64,000 bases of DNA from positions 8,181,943-8,245,942 of the forward strand of contig OX387603.1 in assembly GCA_947568835.1 (NCBI GenBank), given 5' to 3'. The DNA comes from Protonemura montana (taxonomy: Eukaryota; Arthropoda; Insecta; Plecoptera; Nemouridae). Positions within the stretch are counted from its first letter, which is position 1. Each line of letters begins with the position of its first letter. Below the pieces are notes generated by a model, which was given only the letters and a program-made list of their open reading frames with translations, did not search any database and had not been told where the DNA came from. The position numbers and the translations under genes were made by a program. Positions 25,263 through 38,700 of this stretch are shown piece after piece.

Positions 25263-25502
25263 AGGAGGAGGATTTTGCCGACAGGAGCAGAGTGGAGGCT
25301 GCAGTAATTTCCTAGGCCGGGCATTATTCCCGGCTTAGCCGCTACGGGTTTCATTTCCAGCGGAATTCAGGCGCGCCGTGGATTTATGACGATGACGCAG
25401 TTCAGACACGCTGGGATGATATTATGTTTGGCTCTACTCTCACCCTCCCCAGGTGAGGTGTTTGACTATGATACGCAATCATTTGCGTTAACCTTATGAT
25501 GA

Positions 25503-25518
25503 GGGGGGGGGGGGGGGG
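25503..25518 (+). repeat. Second poly-G tract of about 16 bases
   Basis: A second uninterrupted G run lies about 240 bp downstream of the first. Its length is subject to the same homopolymer uncertainty. Confidence 0.85.
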
Positions 25519-25879
25519 TGATTTTTTACAGGTTTATTGGTACATCTAGTTATCATAGGTTTGAGAGAATCGTGAAAAAAGCTGGAAAGTTCAGTGCAGG
25601 CAAATGTTGTCACATCCGTTACGTTTCTGTGTAAGGTTTGGCAGTGGCAAGATGCATTGTTAAATCAAGACATTTTAAACTCAAGAAAATACAAGAACTC
25701 ACCTGCATCTGATTTCTTGTTGCTACGAAGATGTTTACAACTCACGACCGCAGATAGATGTATACCTACGTATTTTTATAACTTCTTGGAAGCAAATCAG
25801 GACCGTATTTTTACAACATTCAAATAACTCTTAGATCGGTTCCGCAAAGCAGAACTTAAGCGTAACCCCTATTTATTTA

Positions 25880-25975
25880 TCTGGGGGTACCATGATTACC
25901 ATGGTTGTTACCATGGTGATAACATTATGGTAACAACCACTGAAAACCTGGAAACACCTTCTGTGATTGGCTGAT
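25880..25975. repeat. Palindromic X-box-like repeat, copy 2
   Basis: It contains GATTACCATGGTTGTTACC, then CATGGTGATAAC and TTATGGTAACAACC. About 30 bp later comes TGTGATTGGCTGAT. The order and spacing match the copy at 5098-5215, including the shared flanking TTATCTGGGG-like sequence, so both derive from one dispersed element. The motifs resemble an RFX X-box followed by an inverted CCAAT box. Confidence 0.5.
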
Positions 25976-27616
25976 CATTTTTAAGTTCCGGGGTTGAAAG
26001 TCTGCTTGTGTACTCTTTGATTTGTTCGGTCAAGTTCAGTGGAGCTCAGAAACATCATCTCGTCAGTTGCTTTTATTTAGTAAAATAACGCCGTAGAAGT
26101 TTCATGGGCGGCGGGAAGTTTAGCGAAGCTTTACTCGTCTGCTGTTTTTTTTTGACCAACGACAGCTAGTTTGGCTTTCTTAGACGTCACACCATAAAAC
26201 ACGGTGAAGAAAAAAAATGGACCATTATTTAAAACCAATGAAGCAAGCGGCGGAAGCTTTATTGTACAATAAATAATAAAAATCTGTCCGCTTTTTTCTT
26301 GTTTCCTGTTACTTTTTTTTTATTTGTGCACTATATGTATATACACACTAACATTTAAGTTTCCTTGGAATATAAAGAAATTCTTGCTTCCATTTTCATG
26401 CCAAACTGAAACAAAGGGAACGAAGTTGGAGGTTTTTCGCTCAACATCTCATTCCGAGAAGATTTCTCGTGAAGTATCATTTTCTTCAGATCGTTAGAGA
26501 CAGATGCCATCATCTGCTTTAATCTTGAGGCAACAGACAATGTAATATTTCTATTTTCTGCAGGCTTTTCGGGTAACGCATCTAATTGGTTCATAAAGAA
26601 GACATAATACTCACCGAGGGCGCCAGAGCAAAAGTAATACATCAACCGAGTTAAAAGAACCAAAGGTCATGTCTAATGAAAAGGAATTATAGTCTTAAAA
26701 ATTACTCTACTCCCATGGCTTTACTTCTTAATTTAAATTTGACGCTGCATGTCTTATTTTAATGCCAGGTTACTCTATAAACAGGCATATTAGAGGAGGG
26801 TAAACATAAACTTTTCACGAGCGCCTTGCGAAGAATTCCCTCAAGCAATTTTTCCGTGGCATTTATATTTTGCATAGTTATATTTTTCACACGCCCATTG
26901 CCTTCCGTTGACTCTCATTGTAAACTGAAAAGGAGCGCCTTGTAGAGGAAAGACTAGTCAATAAAACCCGGCTCCTACGGTCTTCAGTGCATTTAGCACA
27001 ATCAACAAAGATTACTCAAACAAACGACCGACGCGTAACGCACATAAACTTCTAAAAACTAGGATTAACTCATCACTACAAAACGATTTTCTTTTATTCA
27101 CTCCTTAAAGTTCCTTCCCCAACGACGGCACAGTAAACGATTTCAAGATATCGTCAGACCTATACCTACGCCAGCATTTCCCACTCTTCACCCGGGAACA
27201 AGATTGGTTTGCATTTTAGAGTCTATGTTTACTCCCGATGCGCTCCTTTAGGATGTAAATCGTCGGCTTCCTGTGGCGATATCAGCTGGGAGGAGGCAAG
27301 CCGCTGACGTCACAGCAAGTCCTGAGTCCCTCTCGCTCCCTAGTGGCGGCCGACTTCTGGAAAACGCCTGCTAGTAAACATTGATCTCTAAGCTGCGTTA
27401 CTTCGTGGATATTATCGCTTAGGTGCAGCCACCCCGTTGCAGGTGTATGCAGCGCCATGCACAACTTGTAAGCAACTGTCGACAACGTTAATAGAGCGAC
27501 GCATAATTAACTGATGCATTTGTGTGGTCATTGTAATTTCATTTGAACTACGTTGATGCTCGGTGTAACACAAATTTGCGGAAACTGTTGTTGGTAAAAC
27601 TATTAAACGTTTATCA

Positions 27617-27950
27617 AAGCGGGAAATTTTCCCAAACATCGTTCAGAGTAAACAACTCTTGGGGACATTGTGCATGACGCAGTGAATAGTCCAGGGAAAT
27701 GGAGAACATTTCATTAGTTTTAACCAAGGATATATAGCGTTCAAGATTCATATTAGCGAAGTCTTTGATGATATCAAAGCAATCAAGATGTAAACTCGTA
27801 TCCTTGTGGGTACTTACAAAGTTACATTTATGTACTTGTTCGCTTGACAGTGGACAATAATACATAGCTAAGAACAGCACGAGAATTGTTGTAGTAGTGC
27901 CACCCCGGACGCAGCTAAACACAGAAGCACGCAGGAGCGAGAATAAATGA
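27617..27950 (-). CDS. Possible exon of a small secreted protein (unconfirmed)
   Basis: The frame encodes a hydrophobic TTILVLFLAMYYCPL stretch, like a signal peptide, followed by about 75 residues with four cysteines. It ends in WENFPL and TGA. No in-frame ATG precedes the hydrophobic part, but TGTGTTTAG just upstream could be a splice acceptor, with the start in an unseen exon. I do not recognise the family. The composition looks more protein-like than most chance frames here, but chance remains the simpler reading. Confidence 0.22.
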
Positions 27951-28039
27951 CGGTGCCATATTTCACTGGATCAAATTGCTTCCACAGAATGTAAATGATA
28001 TCAAGTTAGAGATGGAAGAAGCCACACAATCGGTGGTTA

Positions 28040-28150
28040 AATTCGCTGCGGCCGCGTCTTGAATATTAAATTAAAAGAAAGGCGGTCGCGCGTGGCGTCT
28101 GACGGCAACGCGCCGCGCGCGATGAAATTCCGGAAAGTGTGCGCGGTTAG
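28040..28150. promoter_or_regulatory. CpG-rich patch, possible promoter
   Basis: A short block dense in CpG (GCGGCCGC, GGTCGCGCGTGG, CGCGCCGCGCGCG) stands out from AT-rich surroundings. No gene start can be tied to it. It may be a promoter of an unseen transcript or just a local composition island. Confidence 0.25.
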
Positions 28151-31100
28151 GAAAATGTTTTTCCTCCGAGCTGGAAGACAAAACAAGCGCGCTGAGGCGG
28201 TGGGACGAGATGACAATACCAATACTTATTATTAGTTACCGAGGTAGTTCTTCTTGGGAACCAGCGCATGGTACTAACATTTCGGTTTGTAAGCGTGGCT
28301 TTTGTGCAAAGAGTTAAGCTGTGCATGGGGGTATTCTTTTTATTTTCTAACCTTTTTGGTTTTATAAAATAAAGTCTTACATTATATTTTTTCGTTCTCT
28401 GAGAAAACGCCATCTTATTGTATTGCACACTTAAATAGTGTTACAATAAAAGAACTGCGCAAAGAATAGTATAGAATAGGTAGAAGAAGTAGATGACTAG
28501 TATATGCAATAACTGTATATCATTTTAGATTAATTTCCACTCATAATTCACATCTCTCTCATCGTAAAACTCAAATATAGACATCCATTATATCTCTCAA
28601 ATCCGTTTGCACAGAGCAAATGCTGCGCTTCCCAATTCCTTTATTAGAAAATAGGTTTTACTCGCTGCTTTAATGAGCTAACAATGTCACCGAAAATGCG
28701 TGGGTGTCAGAGGGTGGCAGCTGGTGGCAGGACGGAGCAAGCAGGTGGCAGGAGGTGAAATCAACAAGAAATCCGGTCGCTACGCTCTGGAGGCACGGTT
28801 TCGATGCTGAATCCACCCGACTGGTGGAGCTCAATGACGCGTCACGTGTGTGCCAAGAGACTTATCATTCCCTGTCACTTTCTACACTCGTCTTTGCTTA
28901 ACACATCTTGAACTAGACTATTTAAACATTGCTTCATAGTTAGTCAGAGTCACAGCGCCAATGTTGAACGTTTTCTAAGCAAACGAGCCGGTAACATTTG
29001 GTAACGGCTGAGGCCACTAGATAGCGCATGCGGCTATCATTTAAAAAAAACCTCTATAAAATAATTACGACTTAAACTAACGATACATGTTTATCAATCG
29101 TTGAGGTTAGCATAAATAGAGATAAATCGAGTGTGAACCTGTTTCAAATATGAGTAATCTGCGAGAAAAAGCGAATTGAAACTTCTCAAAACTCGAAATG
29201 ACGGTGTCTCCACCACCGACGATCTTTTTTGTCGGTACTTTAGTTATCTGTAGATTATTTTAGCGAGAACAGTGCAGCATAAGCGTTGTTATATGATCAA
29301 CAAAAATATACTTTTTTAAGACACCGTCCAGGAAAATGTCAAAAAAACTCACTCACGCCGCCCAACCAATTCTACTAGTTACGACAAAGTGGTCTGCTCA
29401 CAATCAAATTCATGACACTGTCATAAACATGCCCACAACATCGGGTACATTGGACAGGAAACTTTTTTATTGCCTATTATGAACGTGCTACAAAGCCTAG
29501 CACCAATTAGCGAGCATTTTTTACGCTTGGGATTACATAGAGCAGCCAAAATGAGTGCGCTATGACGGACTGCCTACCCTCTCACCACCTAACAAGCGCG
29601 GCAATTGAGCAGAAACTCGAAACGGGGTTGAAACTTTCGTTCGTTGTTCACGCCTCTCTGGTAAGCAAATAAAAACCTACTCGTTGATTCGAATAACTAT
29701 TTTGCTGGGCCTCATAATGCCACCGAACATAAAGCTCAGGCCTTCACAGCAACATCAAAGTCTAACGTTGGGTACATGTCTCGAAGTGTGGCCATGATCG
29801 CACTGGATTTCTCGCGGTATATGAAGATTCCATGGGGTATCATTACTTGCACAACGCCATGCCCTTACCATCGCCCTTGACACTTGACAGCTGGATTTCC
29901 ATCGACCTCATTTCAAGGTCAAATACAACACCGAGTCAAATTATAATTATGTGTACTTGTATGATTTTTCTCGCGTTCTTTGAATGGGCACTGATTTTTT
30001 ATATAAAAAGCTACAGAACGACATATAATCTCCATTTTATTTGACGTTAACGACACCTAATACCCCCCTAATTTAGGAGTCCGAAATGGCGTGAGAGGCT
30101 AATGCACCCCTTAATCCGCAGAAGCTTGTAAGAAAACGACCTTGAAATACTCGATAGCCGTCAATAATTTCTCTCTTAGTACCTTCATTAACGTGGACGG
30201 CTACTGTCAAAACTAGCTCAATTATCTGATCTGAAAATACTTGAAAGTGTACAGATTTAAGATTTTAATCTCAGATATTTACTAACCTTTCCCCTAGTCC
30301 CATCAACAGCATTTTTATGTCAATTCTCCCACTATTTTTTATTCTAGAAATCTCTATCAAAAACCGTGCTATGTGCATCATAGTTGATTACCAAATGTAG
30401 CCGATTCGTATCGTCTAAAGACGATTCAATCATTTCCATGGAAATGGAACAGCCATTGTTTCTTGCAAGTCGTTCGAGATCTGTCTCAAAATCCTTTCAA
30501 TGTTATTAAATATTTTGTCATTTTATTTGATTTCCAAGCAACGACACTAAAAGCTCAGCACACAATTCAATTTGCTGCAGAGATACTTCGAAACAAAAGG
30601 TCAAAATTTCACGTCACTGATGAAGCTATAACGAAACCAGACTCCACGTGTATTTGCACAAGTTGAAAAAGCGTCGCTAGGCACTCAAAGCGCTGTAATG
30701 TAGTGCCAGTGATGCCCCTTTATAGATAGATATATGTATCCTATAGGTAACGGTAAAAGAACGGTTTTGCGTGCCGGATATAGCGTTTTTGCAAATGGCA
30801 CGAATTTATTATTCTCCCAGTCAGTAGGGCGTGAGCTGTAGACATTAACGCTGCCGCTTTTGCACGCAGCCCCGAGCAAAATCGACTCGATCCATTGTTG
30901 TAACATGTGAGGGGCATAGGCAGACCACTGATTGTCTCTCGTGGACAAAGTGCTGAGTTCATTCCGTAATTCAGATGGATGCGGCATTCAAACACGCTCT
31001 TTGTACAGGCCAAACTGATTTCAAGATAGGATGATGAGCACTTACAAAAATGAATACCCTCGATTTGATCATTGCTGTAATGGTAAAAAAAAATAATCTG

Positions 31101-34100
31101 GCCATTTTAGAGTCAATGCGATAGGTTATTAATAGACAATGTAAGCTGATTAGATATAGGATTTTAAAACAGATCCGAAAACCAATGAGCGAGAGTTTGA
31201 CCAACATTTGGCATATCTTTGCTTCGACAACGAAACAAAATACGGCACACAAAAATGAATCTTCCGTTCAGTCTTAACAAAAAAACATATCTTTTATGTG
31301 CACGTTACGCGCATAGTACATTTCTGTGGGCAACGCAAATATCTCTGAGCACTCCCGTGACTTTATGTGTTCTTGCCTTCTCATCTTGATTTGATCTCCA
31401 ATAGATGAAACGCGGACTGTCAACGCTGTGCTCGAATGACCGAGAAGAAAATCCTCCGGCGGGCAGAAGTATCAGCTTTCTAATCAAGTTAGATAGATAC
31501 AAGAGACGTCGAGACATATTTTTATGGCTAGCTACGCCAAAGAAACGTCGAGCTTTAGCTCTATTATTATTTTTTAACGACGCATGGTCGTGATGTTCGC
31601 GCAGCTCGTCGCAAAAGATATTCTTCCCAAAGCTGGCGGCTCTTTCCAGATTCTTTGTTGTACGGCTGCCTTGTAATATGAACTTTTCGTCTCAACTCGG
31701 ATCACAATGGAAGTTAATAAAGGCTTAAAATAGGTCCTTGCGTTTGCATGGCGTGCGATCCCACCGCTGGCGCCATATGTGAACAAATGGTTATCTGTAT
31801 AAGACACTTTAAGAGAGTGTTTTGAAAAATATGTGTATGATCTCTGTAGAAAAAAGCGTAAGCGTTATACTTAAAGTGGATTTTCTTTGCTTTATGAAAA
31901 GCGCGAAGATATGTTGGAGACAGATTGGGAAACAACAAGATTCAAGTCACCAACTCATATACCTATTATGAATTCAAGTAAAATGTCGCAAAGTTATTGA
32001 ATTCATCTAAAAGTTATCTGCATAAATATCCCGCTGTTTACTCTCTTTTCCAGTGGAAGTAACGCCTCATCTGTAATTACAGAGCAAGCCATACTTCAAG
32101 ATTAATTTTTGATTATTTAGCAAGCATACGACTCTCTGGGAGAAACACTGCCAAAAACTTTGTTCGGAACTAGATAAATCCTTGTTCTGACAATTTTCTG
32201 GTTGTTGAAAATAAAAGTTGGTAACACGGTGTCTCTGGAGTCACAGTCGGACAAGCTAGGCCAAGTTTCGGGTGTTGACTGCAACGGTTCCGCACCGGAA
32301 ACCAACCGGTACCGGTACCACCACGCTCACAAATACACCCCGTGTACCTGCCTAGCGATCGTTTTATAGACCTTCAGGGCACTGATTAAAGATTCCTTCA
32401 CGTGCAGTCTCGTGGCATCAGACTTTTTTCTTCCCCATTTCAATTGGAGCAATTTTTCAATTTAACACTCGACGAGGCAACAAGATTGCACGTGTAGTTT
32501 GCTGCTCAGATGTTCGCCGGAAGTTGCTGTCCCGCTCCGCTAGAAAATTGAACCTATTACTACTCACAAAGTGTACCTAAAGGGAATAAAACGGATCATC
32601 CTTTACATCTGATTTTCCTGCATTGTAAGCTGTGAGCATTTTCGAGTTACCTCTCGCAGAGTTAAATTATTTTTTTTCCGTTTCTAATCAATTTTAAATT
32701 GTGTTTACTATTAAAACATTGCCTAGACGAACGAGGAACGAGGAACTATGAGTATACACTGAAGTGATGAGCAAATACGATTGTAGATTTCAACACTTAA
32801 TGTTTGTCGAGAACTCACTAAATTTGTGGTGAGCCCGCGATCGTGCGACGCTTTGCCGAACTAGTGATTCATGGGAGCATAATTTCCATCAAAATCCCAG
32901 TGGCATAATTAGAGCAGCACTGCAGCAGAGTTTGACGTTAAAATGTAAAAAAAAAAAAAACACACATCGAGAAGCGGAACCTCGATCGCAAGGTGATTAA
33001 TAATAATAATCTTCGTGGGGTATCGTTTAATTATTTTCCGTGTCAGGATCGTGGAAGGTCAGGGATCAGCTGATGCTGCACAAGACAACCAAATATGATT
33101 GATGAAGAAGGGAGCAGCTGAGATGGAGGGTCTCGATTCTGTATGCATTATATGCAACATATGTTGATACTCTGTAGCCTTTCTTGAACGTGAACGTTGA
33201 ATTATTTAAATCGCAATGTAACGTAGTTTTTTTTGACACAAAATTGTATAAATAATTAAAAATATCGGCATATTTGTAATTTGACACTAGCGCAAAAAAA
33301 AAACATAAAGACTCAGATTTGGGTTAATGATGTGAGTAAGTCTCATCAATTTCATTAAAGCTCACCAACAAAAGCTACGTCTTAATAGCTGACGATAACC
33401 TTTAAAAAAGTTTGCATTTGGTGATAAGGTTGGAAGGCAACGTGCATACGAAAGTGGGGGAAGAGAGTTCATTACCGGCCCGGGAATGTAATCTGCAGAC
33501 ATGGGGGTACGTATCAGTACACGAGAGAAACTCCGCCACATTATTGACTATCTCTAGATAGATACTGAGACAACCAATGAGAAGGGGTTGTACGGACAAT
33601 CATTTTCATAGTACGAAGTAGGAAACTGACAAGCGAACTCTGAAGTATGCATATCAGTAATTAGTATTAATCCACCAATCCACGCAGTCGATATTTTGAT
33701 TGAAAATGGTGTAATCAGCGTCAGCATTTTGTTAACAAACTCTGCTAAAGTCAGCAAATAACTGCTGTTAGCATATACCTGATGACAGTGCTAAAAGTAA
33801 TTCAAGTCAGCAAAGCGTGATGAACGTGCTGATAGTTAAATAAATAGAAAGTTTCTTTCAAAACTAGTGCTAAGGTTAGATAAAGTATACATAAGTCTAT
33901 AAACCATAAAAAGTGCTGTTAGTCCTCGAAGTCAGCTGGGTGAACTTCGGGAGATAGCCGCAGGATGTAAAAACGTCGCTACTTTACTGCAGAGTGGATG
34001 CGAACGAAATGAAATGCAAATGCGACGTGTCTTGGGTCGTCGTCGTCTCATAACTTCTGAAGACGGATGCGTCGCTGCACAAGTTTGAAGACGAAGCGTG

Positions 34101-34150
34101 TGTGGCGTGCTGGTGATTGATTTCAAACTAAACATCGAATTATGTGCTGG
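28151..34150. other. Gene-free stretch
   Basis: No supported gene. A small GGTGGCAG-type imperfect tandem lies near 28711-28755, and GGTACCGGTACC occurs near 32308. Recurrent GTCAGCA/TGCTGTTAG words near 33715-33930 suggest a decayed repeat. Frames such as 30685-30987 (minus) have no recognisable domain. Confidence 0.45.
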
Positions 34151-34153
34151 GCG

Positions 34154-34373
34154 AACTCGAACAGCAGCATTCCTCCACAAATCCATGCTGTCGAAAGGTT
34201 GGTAAGCAAGGCGAATGAAGTTGCTGTACTAACTTTCATCCCTCCAACCTCTCTCCCAGACAGAACTGGTTATGTGTATGATGGTCACCCATCCAATACC
34301 TGACTCAAAGCAGTGTTGCTTAACTTCGGTGATCTCACGAGAACCGGTATTTCTAACACGCCAAACCGTTTGG
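34154..34373 (-). repeat. Truncated 5S rRNA-derived SINE, copy 3
   Basis: It contains the head half of the element, from the 5S-like end (AACACGCCAAACCGTTTGGT at the right border) through CCTCTCTCCCAGACAGAACTG to AGCATTCCTCCACAAATCC. The distal tail seen in copies 1 and 4 is missing. Confidence 0.82.
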
Positions 34374-35782
34374 TACTATACTTTGGCAAGGGTTGGGGCG
34401 AAGAGGGGTACCTCCATGGCGCTCGGAAGTTTGTAATTGGTTCGATAATGTAAATCGTAGACACTTTCACGAGCGATGGCAAACTTTGGGTGACATTCAG
34501 AGTGTTGGCCGCTCAATTGAATGATTGATTTTATTAAGAAAAGGTCTGTTTTTAAAGAAATCATTTCTTTCTTGTTCGCTTCGCAAAGCTAACTTTCTTT
34601 CGAAAATCAGAAAGTTTTGTATACGTTTATTGGGGAAAATTTAGTAATTACGCTCAAGTTCTTGGAACTGTCTGAACTGGAAAATGCGAATCTAATCAGT
34701 TCTAACTGGTGCTCCAGATGTGCGATGCTAATTGCGTACTTAGTTTTATCGGATTTTAGATACGAATTTGAATTTACTAATCCACAGTCTAATCGGGCTA
34801 GAACAGAGTCTCAATTCGATAAGAAAAAAGATAATTTATACTTCATAGGGGAACTTTCCGGTAGACTAGCTAACATTTTCAACTTTTTCACTTTCTTTCA
34901 AATCAATTCTCCTATCGACATAATTTCAGTGGAATATTTATTCCTGTTTTGTGCTCTCACACGCAGCTGGACGGATTAATTCAGTTAATCCGCAGTTTCC
35001 AGTCCGCACTAATTGCCTATCTTCACGGTTCATCGGACACTCTCATTCCAAGCGCATTAATTTTTCAATTGACGAGTTAAAAGGTTGTCAATTTCATTTT
35101 ATTCGTCAACTCATTGAATTTTCCTAATGCTTTTCGTTGGCCTTTTGCCATCCTATAGACATGACTATTATTATTGGAAACTCTCCATCGGCTTTCCGCT
35201 GCGAATGTCCGCAGCTCACAATTTTGAACCACATATTGGGAGTGCGTTCACCCATTCAGTGGACATTATTTTAACCTGTATGGGCTCACCCTTAACAGAA
35301 TTACCGTTTCACACCACCCGGGGATATAGCGTGCGTAAAGCCGCGTAAAAAGTGCGACGAGGAACAACAACTTCCACGCTAACACAATAAGCCATTTTCA
35401 CAAACGAATACCGTGATCCATGGAGGGCTATTATTACCTCATGGCTTAAACACACAAATGTTATCACATTATAGAAATAGCTGAAGCATGTTCCGTACAA
35501 AGTGTAGCTATTTAATTTAAAAATGAATCGATACACTTCTGAGTGATTAATTACCAATTTTGATTCGTTTGGATATAAAATGACGACATTTCCAAACGGA
35601 AATATGGATTCCAGCCGCAGTTTTTTTTTTTACAGAAATATCGAAGCCAAGTTCGACGATGGCTCTTTTTTTCCATCCAACCACTCGGAATGGTCATATA
35701 TAACTCCTTTTTTATTTCTTCATTCTAGGATGCCCGACTGAGAGAGTCAGCTTAGACTGAGGAGTCAGGGCACAAACAGGGA
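34374..35782. other. Upstream flank of the small membrane-protein gene
   Basis: No coding exon is supported. A 120-codon frame at 34617-34979 has no recognisable domain. The polypyrimidine tract and CATTCTAG at about 35705-35729 look like a splice acceptor, so an upstream untranslated exon probably lies in this stretch or farther away. Confidence 0.4.
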
Positions 35783-38700
35783 ATGGCGAGCGAGGTGGAG
35801 ACAGGAGCGACCGCGTCAGGGCCAGTAACAGCGCCTCACAATAAGCGGCCCACGACGATACTGGTCTACCCCACAGGTAAGCAACTACAGGTGTGGTCAC
35901 ATAAGCGCTAATGCGCCATGGTATTTGTCAGTTCGTTCACGAATCGTTCGTTAGTTCATGATCTGTTCATGATTTACATGAACTCCAAAAGACACTGAAG
36001 TTTTTGATTGAAGTTCTTTCAAAATAAGATCTAAATTCTAAATCATCTGTGATTGTAGCTTACCAAAATAGAAGATTAAAAAACAAACGCGTTTTCGAAG
36101 CATGGTTGAATAATTAAGGTCAATAACGACGTGGTAGCGTACTGTGATAGCCGGAGCTCACGAGCTGCCTCATTTCCTGTCATGTATACCGTGACCGAGG
36201 TGGAGAACTCTACCACCACGTTCACAGATGCTGTGGTATTGATACCACGTGTGGAACAAAGCATGGATGGGACTTGTTTGAAAATGTCATTGGTAAATGA
36301 GAAGTGAAATGGTGAGGATAAAGTTTGTATCAACAGTGTGCAACGCTCGACGAGGATTCGAAATTGGATGAGGTGTACTGTGATGGACACTTTTCTGTCT
36401 CCTTCAGAGGAAACTGGGAAGTTTTGCTGGTATCTGCAATCGTTGAAATGTCGTCCACCTTTATAGCGTCCCCCACGAGCTATAGAAACACATTTTGCAA
36501 GCACTTGGAATCCGGGAAATGTTGGTCTCGTAAAATGGATACGTTAGCCCGAAATCAACTAGATGCGTGTTCAGTGTTCTCTTGTAGGCAGGTGGAAATA
36601 ATTCAAAGTAGTTTTCGTGGAGAACTCTATAAAATTTGCGCAGCACTTAGTTGAGTGTGTGGAGTGTTTACGAGTTAAATTGTTTTAGTGAATTGTGTAT
36701 GGTGTTTAAACGGTGTTTTCTCTAATGCCACTTGTTTTTGACGCCAGGTGGAAGGAAGGTTTTGTTGGAATTACGAAACTTTTGTCAACGTTTTGACCAA
36801 AACGTTACACGACTAAAAACATGTCTCGACAGAACAAACATCGCCCTTTATTTGCATTTGCAAATGATGATTCATAACCTGCTTAGCCGTCACAGGAGTT
36901 CAACATGGTTGCTCCAGACTCCCAATAGATATACGAGGTGCATGCAAACCCACTGGCGCTTATTTGCGATCAATTTGGAATCCATACCAGATATCATTTA
37001 GTTTAAAAGTAAAGCGAGTGGACTGCATCTCCTGCCCTAACCTTGGCGATGGCCTTGAAACAGTGACTTCGCTGTTTTATTGGAGCAGACGCACTGAAAC
37101 TAACGACTTATTAAAGCAAAGTTTTAACATTTCTTAACGCACTGTCAGTTAAGATAAATGCTACGGACAAACACCGAATTATTGAAAGAAAGCCAAATGT
37201 TTCTGTGGGATAGGAAAAGAAACGAATTCTATCCCATTGCTCTCGATTGTTAACATGATGGGTTCAGTGTCTGGAATTTCCACTGAAGTTGAAGATAAAA
37301 TAGCTTTTTTAACGGGCTTGCCCGAAGTTAGTCGAAATTTATACTTTATCTGTGAATTTTAAAAACAAAAATGTGAAGAATTTTTGGCTGACGGTTGGGT
37401 ATGTGGTGCAACCCAGAGGTAACGTTTACCGGTGCTTTCCATCTTTGTTTTGTGTAGCTAGCTGTGGCACGGGAAAGTTCTTAAGCTAGACATTTTTCCA
37501 TTATTACAATGAAAGTTTCAAACTTTTTATTCTCATGGGAGAGAAAGTCGCCAGCAATAATATGTTTAAAAGAAAGTGAAATAGTTAAAGTACTTGGATT
37601 CTACCATCCCTGAGTTTCTACGAGCATAATGCATTTTTTATCAATTTAGGGCACGGCTCAGACTGTTAATCTAGTCTTCGAAAGATTCTTTGGTACTTCA
37701 GCTTCATTCAGATTTGTGTCCGCTTAAAATGTATGCATTAACTCGCAGAGATTTAGAGACTTAGTTGTCTCTACGACGAGTAAAATAGGAAATTAGCAAA
37801 TGGCCACCACCGTCCTTCTGTTTTGTGTCCTTCAGGTTCAGACGCAACCAAATTAAGTCTAAATCACTCCAGGATTTTCCTGCCACTCCTTGTACTCCTT
37901 AGTGTATTCATTCAGGACACAATATCCCGGCTTGAATATAAATTGTAAAGTACAGAAGCACCATAGGTAAACGTTCGTGTAATCCACAAAATCAGTCACC
38001 AGGAATAACTTGCCGAAATTGAAAAACTTTGTCGCCAATGTCTAGCCGGGCATAGACATAATTCAATTTTTAAAGTGGCTGAATTTTCTTGTGACAGCTT
38101 AATTACGTAATTATTATTCCAAGCTAGTGCGCGAAGATATTCAAGAAGGTGATTACCAACGGTTTTACATACTATATATGTATATATAAGACTTCCCAGA
38201 TGTTATTGATTTAAGATATTACATTGGAAAGTTTGCGCTAAATATGATACTTACCTCGTTGTTGTTATGGAACTCAGTTTTGAAAGTTTTTGACTGCATT
38301 TTATCTTATAGTCCTACCGAACAACACATCACTTTGGCGAAAGCGGCTTACAGGTGGTTAATTCGCTTACCATACAGATACATGTTTCATAAGATTGATA
38401 AGATGAAGACGGACAAGCGAGGGTCCCACGGTACGCTTCGGCAAGACAGCATAATATATTATATATATATAACACTGCTCTGGGAGATAAAAACAAGTAA
38501 TTACTTTGATGAGGGCGACGGAAGAAAGGTAGCGTCGACGTGGAGCGTCGGGGTGTCGTTCGTTTGGATTACGATTTACGTCGTGAGATGCCGACGCCTG
38601 GCGACGCTCGACGCTGCTAACTCCTGTAAAAGCTTTCGCACACTTTTCCGTACTTTTCCAACAGCTTTTAGCTCAAACATCTGCTTTTCCTCGCGCTGAC

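Larger units (their letters stand above)
22570..27613. other. Gene-free stretch after the transposon
   Basis: No supported gene. Short frames such as 24435-24818 (plus) and 26355-26663 (minus) show no family signature. Visible landmarks are a short ACGACCT-type tandem near 23195-23245, two long poly-G tracts (25237-25262, 25503-25518) and the X-box-like repeat near 25880. Confidence 0.45.

Noticed and set aside
26355-26663. 102-aa minus-strand frame
   Set aside because: No domain, no convincing splice partner, and it could be a decayed transposon ORF. Not enough to call.
36076-36654. 142-aa minus and 109-aa plus frames overlapping each other
   Set aside because: Antisense shadows in an intron, with no family signature and no splice support.
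38244-38699. 151-aa plus-strand frame
   Set aside because: It crosses a TATATA simple repeat and resembles no known protein. Probably chance.
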